A stretch of DNA of 64,000 nucleotides from assembly GCA_907164885.2 (NCBI GenBank), contig OU015490.1:220867869-220931868 (forward strand). The letters run 5' to 3'. The position numbers and the translations under genes were made by a program. This document shows, piece after piece, positions 56,893 to 64,000 of this stretch. This DNA is from Dolomedes plantarius (taxonomy: Eukaryota; Arthropoda; Arachnida; Araneae; Dolomedidae). The notes beneath the pieces were generated by a model. The model did no database searches. It was given only the letters and a program-made list of their open reading frames with translations, and was not told the origin of the DNA. How positions within the stretch are numbered: the stretch's first letter is position 1; the number at the start of each line of letters is the position of its first letter.

Positions 56893-58118
56893 ACTTTTCT
56901 TCTCGATATTTGCTAGGACTCTGTTTTTTGTTCATGATTTCGATCTGTTGCTTCATGCAAATCATAACCAATTTAGAATTGTAATAGAAAAAGATTGAAT
57001 TAAATTTACAGATAGGATTCTAAAGTATGGTCAACAATAATTTTAGAGTCTACAGCTGTGTTTTTACAAGTTTAATTTGAGGATAAGCAAATAAGAAAAT
57101 ATGCATCACTAACTCTATTTTTCAATTATAAAGAATTAAAGCTAATATCAATATAACTCTGAAATAATATCCTCTTTTGATTAAGTTAAATTATGTATTT
57201 CGTATTATTGGTGTGCCACGAAAAATATTTATTATATTATTGGTCATCGAAATTATAGAATCTATTACTGGTCATTAGACATTATAGAATATTCATATTT
57301 TGTGATTAGAAAAATACATTCTATAAGCGAAGTGTACGATATAGAGTTTAATATAACCGAGAAGTAAAATCTAAGACTTTTGCTTTCGCTATTTGCTAGC
57401 ACTTTGTTTTTTTTTGCATAATTTAGATTTATTTCTTCTTGCACATCCTTACAAACTTAAAGGAATGTGAAAAAATCACTGTTTTATAAAAGGACAGACT
57501 TAAATTTGCAGAGGAGATCCTAAGTTACGGTCAGCAATAAATCAAGCGTCAACAGCTGTGTTTCTGCAAGTCTAATTTGAGGATTTAAGGAAACACCCAT
57601 CAGTGACTATATTTCTCATTTATGAAGAATTAAAGCTACCATATATATAACTCTGAAAGGATAATTTATTTTGAGGAAATTCAATTATGTATTCCGTATT
57701 TTTAGTTTAACAAGAATCTGAATTAACTATTCCTCTCTAAAGAATACTTTTGTTCTCGCTATTTGCTAGCACTTTTTTTTTTTTGAATAATTTTGATTTA
57801 TTTCTTCATGCACATACTAACAAACTTAAAGGAATGTGGAAACATCACTGTTATATAAAAGGGCAGTTTTAAATTTGCAGAGCAGATCCTAAGTTATGGT
57901 CAGCAGTAAATCAAGCGTCTACAGATGAGTTTCTACAAGTCTAAATTGAGGATTCAAGTAAACACCCATCAATATCTATATTTTTCAATTATGAAGAATT
58001 AAAGCTACCATCAATATAACTATGAAAGGATATTTTATTTTGAGGAAATTTGATTTAGTATTCCGTATTTTTTGTTTGACAAGAATCTGAATTAACTATT
58101 CCTCTTTATTTTGAAAAG
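56893..58118. repeat. Diverged tandem triplication
   Basis: Three direct copies start at about 56893, 57376 and 57747, each with tctcgctatttgctagcact-like sequence, a T-run, then taaatttgcagag, cctaagttatggtcag, agcgtctacag and gaagaattaaagcta. Copies 2 and 3 are closer to each other (period about 371). Copy 1 is more diverged and followed by about 110 extra bases. No coding potential is seen. Confidence 0.82.
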
Positions 58119-58544
58119 TAACTATTTTATGCTCACAAGAGATCGCTTTTGATGGGAGAATCGGTGGTATATTACCGTATCTCAGAAGCATTTTGAATAT
58201 TTTATAATTTTTCCCTTTATGGATCCACCTAACTTTGGAACACATATTATGCTATAACAACCATTAATCCTTTATTTCGACATAAATAAAGGATTCTTCT
58301 TTCATCGAAGAGATAACATTTATGAAATCTGAGAAGAAATACCTATCCTGAAAACTTGATGTTCAGTATTGTATCAAATGTGACAAAAAATGGCTAGTTA
58401 TTCGACCTGTGATCGTTTATGAACTTAACGCTGATCAAAATAATAGAGGTGATTTTTTATCTTATCTGACTACCAAACTTTTATTGATGAATGAGCAGTA
58501 CACATTTTCTTCAATCGTTCTAAAAGTGTTCTTTAAAATACATG

Positions 58545-60656
<2,112 letters not shown>

Positions 60657-60700
<44 letters not shown>
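60657..60700. repeat. (TA)n tract, right part of the split microsatellite
   Basis: Continuation of the TA tract interrupted by the solo LTR. Confidence 0.95.
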
Positions 60701-60704
<4 letters not shown>

Positions 60705-60737
60705 CATAAATTTTCATACAAAGCCTTTGATTAATTT

Positions 60738-61216
60738 TTAATTGATGTCTTCAGAAAATCTTGTGTCATGCAGAAAATATTTTCGAATTACTTTAAATCA
60801 CACTTAAAGAACTTTCCGCCCACAAAGAGTTTATACTAAACGCAAGCAGTAACGTGTACATAGCACAGAATTTTTTTGACTTTAACAATAAAAGCATTAG
60901 GTCGCGCAATGTTTGCTTCTAAAACCTTTTTGTGCAAATAACTTGCTCTCTGTGCATGATGGAATAACTGTTTGTTCATTTCATAGTTGACTAGTCTTTC
61001 TTTGTGCGTAAAAAAAAAACACAAAGAAAACTATCATTTCCCGCGAAAATCTTCAACGAACTTGATGATCAGCGTTTATCAAGCCGTTCCTCCTAAACAC
61101 ATTAACTGTTAAATAAGATTTCAATAAGAAAAATGGAGGTAATCAGAAATGAATGGAACTCGGAAAGCTTCCTCTACGATGATAAACATTACAATCTTTT
61201 CTTGCGAGCAGGGGGG
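60738..61216. repeat. Diverged direct duplication, copy B
   Basis: Counterpart of 58545-59052 in the same orientation, about 2.2 kb away. Divergence is high enough for an old event. Confidence 0.8.
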
Positions 61217-61689
61217 AAAACAAAGAAGTAAACCTCTCATGAATAATTTATCGGAGTGAACTGTTTTAAGTTAAATAAGAGAAGAATGTGTAGTTCATCT
61301 GTCTGGACGAAAGAAACAATGGGAAACGCATTGTTTCTCTCGCGACTTAAACAAGAAGGAAAGAGGAAAGAAAAAAAGAGACTCGGTAAATCAGCAATTT
61401 TTTTCGACATTCAATCAATGAAATGTTTTTATCAGCAGTTACTTTGAAGACTGGAGTTGGAGGCAGAAATAACTTTTAAGCTTCTAAAATTGCTGAAAAT
61501 ATTTTCCTTTGTTTTCGTCCAAGAAAGTAGGGATTTTAGGATCGAAAAAAATAACTTTTTCTGAAAAGAAATTAAACAAAATCTGTTAGTTTAAACACAT
61601 TAAAAGTTTTTTCTTCATGTTTTTTTAGCCACAAACTTTTACATTTGTTTTAAATTTTCATTTATCTACCGAAATTTTAGTTAATTGAA

Positions 61690-62460
61690 TTTAAGTTAAT
61701 TAAGGTTTCACATACCTTTTAAAGGCCCAGACACTCGACAAACATATCCCTATTTTAAATCATCAGTAGTTACTAAAACAATTTATTCAGAAATATGAAA
61801 CTTTTACTGTAAGTTAAACACTATTTCTCCTTTCAATTTTTAGGCCCTCAATTTTTTCTACGTTGAAGATAAAATTTTAATTGTTTAAAATTTTAACCAT
61901 TGTTTTTTCTCATTTTTATGTCATTGCGCCCATGATATCACTAAAACCCTTGGCTAGAATACCATGAAATTTTATACACTGGCAATATAAACACGTATCA
62001 TTAAAATGAAATACTATTATTCTATTCCGCACATTAAAATTTTAATGACAGTAAAATTTATAAAAAATTGTTTCGAAATTTAAATTTTTTTTAAAAAAAG
62101 CTTTTTGTAAGAAGAACAAATAAATTTAATTTAAAAGTTGTCCATTTTAAATATATATTGTATAACTTAATTTTAAAACTAAAAAAAATCTGTATATTCA
62201 TTAATATACGGACGCAAGTCTGCACGCAATGACATAACAATGCAAATACACAATTGTTGAAATTTGAAAAAAACATATTTACCTTCAACGTAGAAACAAT
62301 TGAGAGCCATATTTATAAAGAAAAAGGAGAGTTTTACTCAATGTAAAATTTTCACATTTCTGAATGAATTATTTTAGTAACTACTGATGATTGACTACAG
62401 GGATATGTTTATCGAGTATCGAGGCCTTTAAAGGTATGAGATCCCTTAATTTTAATTTTA
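61690..62460. mobile_element. Foldback/MITE-like element with long inverted arms
   Basis: Arms of about 240 bp: 61690-61935 and 62215-62460 are imperfect reverse complements (cctttaaaggc, actcgacaaacatatccct, catcagtagttactaaaa, ctacgttgaag, tatgtcattgcg). The loop is about 280 bp of AT-rich DNA with no gene. Ends are fuzzy (ttagttaatt on both sides) and no superfamily can be named. Confidence 0.72.
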
Positions 62461-62651
62461 GTTAATTAAATTAATTCCATATCATAAAATAAGAACCTAA
62501 ATGTGTCATAATTGTAAGGCAGTTATCAGTTAACAGTAATAGCTTTATCTTTTATTGATTACCCCATTTATTGTGGATAAAATAAAACAAAATCCTTTAT
62601 ATCATCCCTTGAACAACTTTATATTAGGAAGCAAATAAATTAAGATAATGT

Positions 62652-64000
62652 ACAATCGAACCCCCTTATAGAGAACTTCAAGGGACCAAAGGTTTTGTTC
62701 TCTATATCCGAACCATTAAGAAAAATGTTAAAGTTCACAAAACGTATAACTCATTAGTTGCTATGTATATTCAATAATGATGCATTGGAAGAATGATTGT
62801 AAGAAATCGAGTACCTCCCACCGAAATGGGCACTCGTCGACTCAAACTCTAAGCTAAGTCTATCCGGCTTAAGCCGGTCTGGGCAGGAACATATATAGAA
62901 AAATATAGGACGCAGTGGGTCTACTTATTTTTTTCTGTAAAAATATACTGGTGACGAGTAATGATAGTGGTTTAACTGAAGAATACACCACGCCAAGAAT
63001 TGCAACAACTTGGTTGATAATCCAAATAATCCCTTTATTCCTCTCTTTCTTGACGGGAAAAACTTATAGCTTGACACATAAACCTTATGCTGGAGCAAAT
63101 TCTGCCACTAAAGATATTACAAAATGCTTATCTGCTGCCTCACACTTTCACCAGCTGTCACATCCACACTACACGAACAACGCCTACTTTTAAAGATCGT
63201 TCGCTCACATGCCAGATACTTCTGACTCAACTTCTTCTGCACGATGCAAAAACATCCTCGGCGCGCGCGTGTAACATCATAGAGAGCGTGAAGCAGCATT
63301 CTCACTTATTTCTTAATCGGAAGGGAACCGTATGACGCCATCCGTCATCTAGTTCCAACAATGATAAAATCTATTAAAAATGATCATTAATGAATTAAAT
63401 TGACTAAAATCGAGTACATTCAACTGACGAAATACTAATTAACTTAACTAAAAATGAAGACAAATGGAAGAAAAATTGATTTTATCTTTAATTGTTGAAC
63501 ACTGTTTTGATGCAGAAATTATCGGTAATCTTCTGCTGACGTGAGGCCGATTTCAAAAACATTCTATTAATTTATTTGGCCAATACATCAAATGACTCCA
63601 ACACTCTTTCGTCCACTGTTTGTGTAGACAAAAACTCATCACTGCTGTAGCATCTGATATGGTGGAGATTTCGTCATTTATGTGACCCTCTTCATCAGCA
63701 TCAGAAGCAGAATATTCAATTTCAGAACGATTCATTTTAATTTCTTCCACAATATCTTCATCAGTCGGATTTCCACATGTAATGACTTCATCATCACGTT
63801 TTGAACAACTACACATCACAATCTGAGAGTGATAAAATTTTGTGCTTTTCTATCCACATCACGATAGGTAAATCTTCATCATCTTTCTCTTCAACATTCT
63901 TTGCTTCTTCAACATACGTTGTATCTTCAACATTCGTTGTATATTCAACATTCTTAAAAAGTTTAAAAATTAAAAAAAAATCAGTTTTTGACTGAAAAAA
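62652..64000 (-). mobile_element. 3' part of a pogo/Tigger-like transposon, running off the window
   Basis: tacaatcgaaccccctta at 62652 is a pogo/Tigger-type terminal sequence. On the minus strand further right lies a matching transposase C-terminus. Together they suggest one element whose other end is beyond 64000. The stretch 62949-63361 starts tggtgacgag and ends gttccaaca and may be a later LTR-like insertion, but no target duplication matches. A perfect CCGGCTTAAGCCGG palindrome lies at 62864-62877. Confidence 0.5.
63553..64000 (-). pseudogene. Tigger/pogo-like transposase C-terminus, disrupted and partial
   Basis: On the minus strand: repeated TTNVE/DTTYVE-type units, then EEKDDEDLPIVMW and a stop after SLSDCDV. 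In another frame it continues KRDDEVITCGNPTDEDIVEE, an acidic stretch SDADEEG, then SDATAVMSFCLHKQW and a stop at 63553. An acidic tail with (T/P)TDEDIV followed by a short helical end is usual for Tigger/CENP-B-type transposases. The stop and frame change make it non-functional; the DDE core would lie beyond the window. Assignment rests on motif resemblance. Confidence 0.5.

Noticed and set aside
62949..63361. Second solo LTR (tggtgacg ... ttccaaca)
   Set aside because: Termini fit TG...CA, but the flanking bases do not form a target-site duplication and the strand signals are ambiguous; kept only as a remark.

Overview
This is repeat-dense, AT-rich DNA from a eukaryotic, animal nuclear genome. 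The transposon families are Helitron, Tc1, mariner-like, pogo/Tigger-like, an RNase H-bearing non-LTR retrotransposon and LTR elements, with long (TA)n tracts and no operons or ribosome binding sites. This suggests an arthropod, possibly a chelicerate; the sequence alone does not fix the species. I find no intact host protein gene, rRNA, functional tRNA or CRISPR array. Nearly all open frames are transposase remnants, their antisense shadows, or Tyr-Ile repeats read through (TA)n.

Layout. Positions 1-51230 form a two-level tandem array. The basic unit U (about 8.0-8.1 kb) starts at 959, 9050, 24363, 32477, 40503 and 48602; the sixth copy is incomplete. Copies 2 and 3 are separated by a 7.27 kb spacer L (17091-24362), whose right end is repeated at the window start (1-958). 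The order is L'(end)-U1-U2-L-U3-U4-U5-U6(partial). Copies are almost identical outside (TA)n tracts, so the array is either very young, homogenised, or partly an assembly artefact.

A complete unit holds, in order: an internally deleted mariner-like transposase (minus strand), a (TA)n tract, a broken Tc1-like transposase N-terminus (plus strand), a diverged internal duplication, two inverted Helitrons of one family, two unassigned blocks around a (TA)n tract, a decayed non-LTR retrotransposon 3' end with RNase H (minus strand), a further (TA)n tract, and an LTR-like block with a perfect GCGCATGCGC palindrome. The mariner-like reading frame runs unbroken in homology from U into L at 24363 and into L' at 959, but is cut at every U-U junction. 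L-U is therefore the ancestral arrangement and U-U the derived one. Every U-U junction carries the same 10-bp templated insertion.

Spacer L also holds a diverged copy of the LTR-like block, a pogo-like MITE, a CTCF-like motif and a mariner deletion derivative with about 70-bp terminal inverted repeats. U6 loses near-identity at about 49990 and leaves the unit inside its Helitron.

The right flank (51562-64000) is not part of the array. It holds a tRNA-derived SINE-like head, an LTR-like block with tandem repeats, a Tigger-like MITE beside a 315-bp TA tract, a diverged three-copy tandem repeat, a diverged direct duplication, a solo LTR inserted in a TA tract, a foldback element, and the 3' part of a pogo/Tigger-like transposon running off the right edge. 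The genes do not form a pathway; the interest lies in how the array was built.
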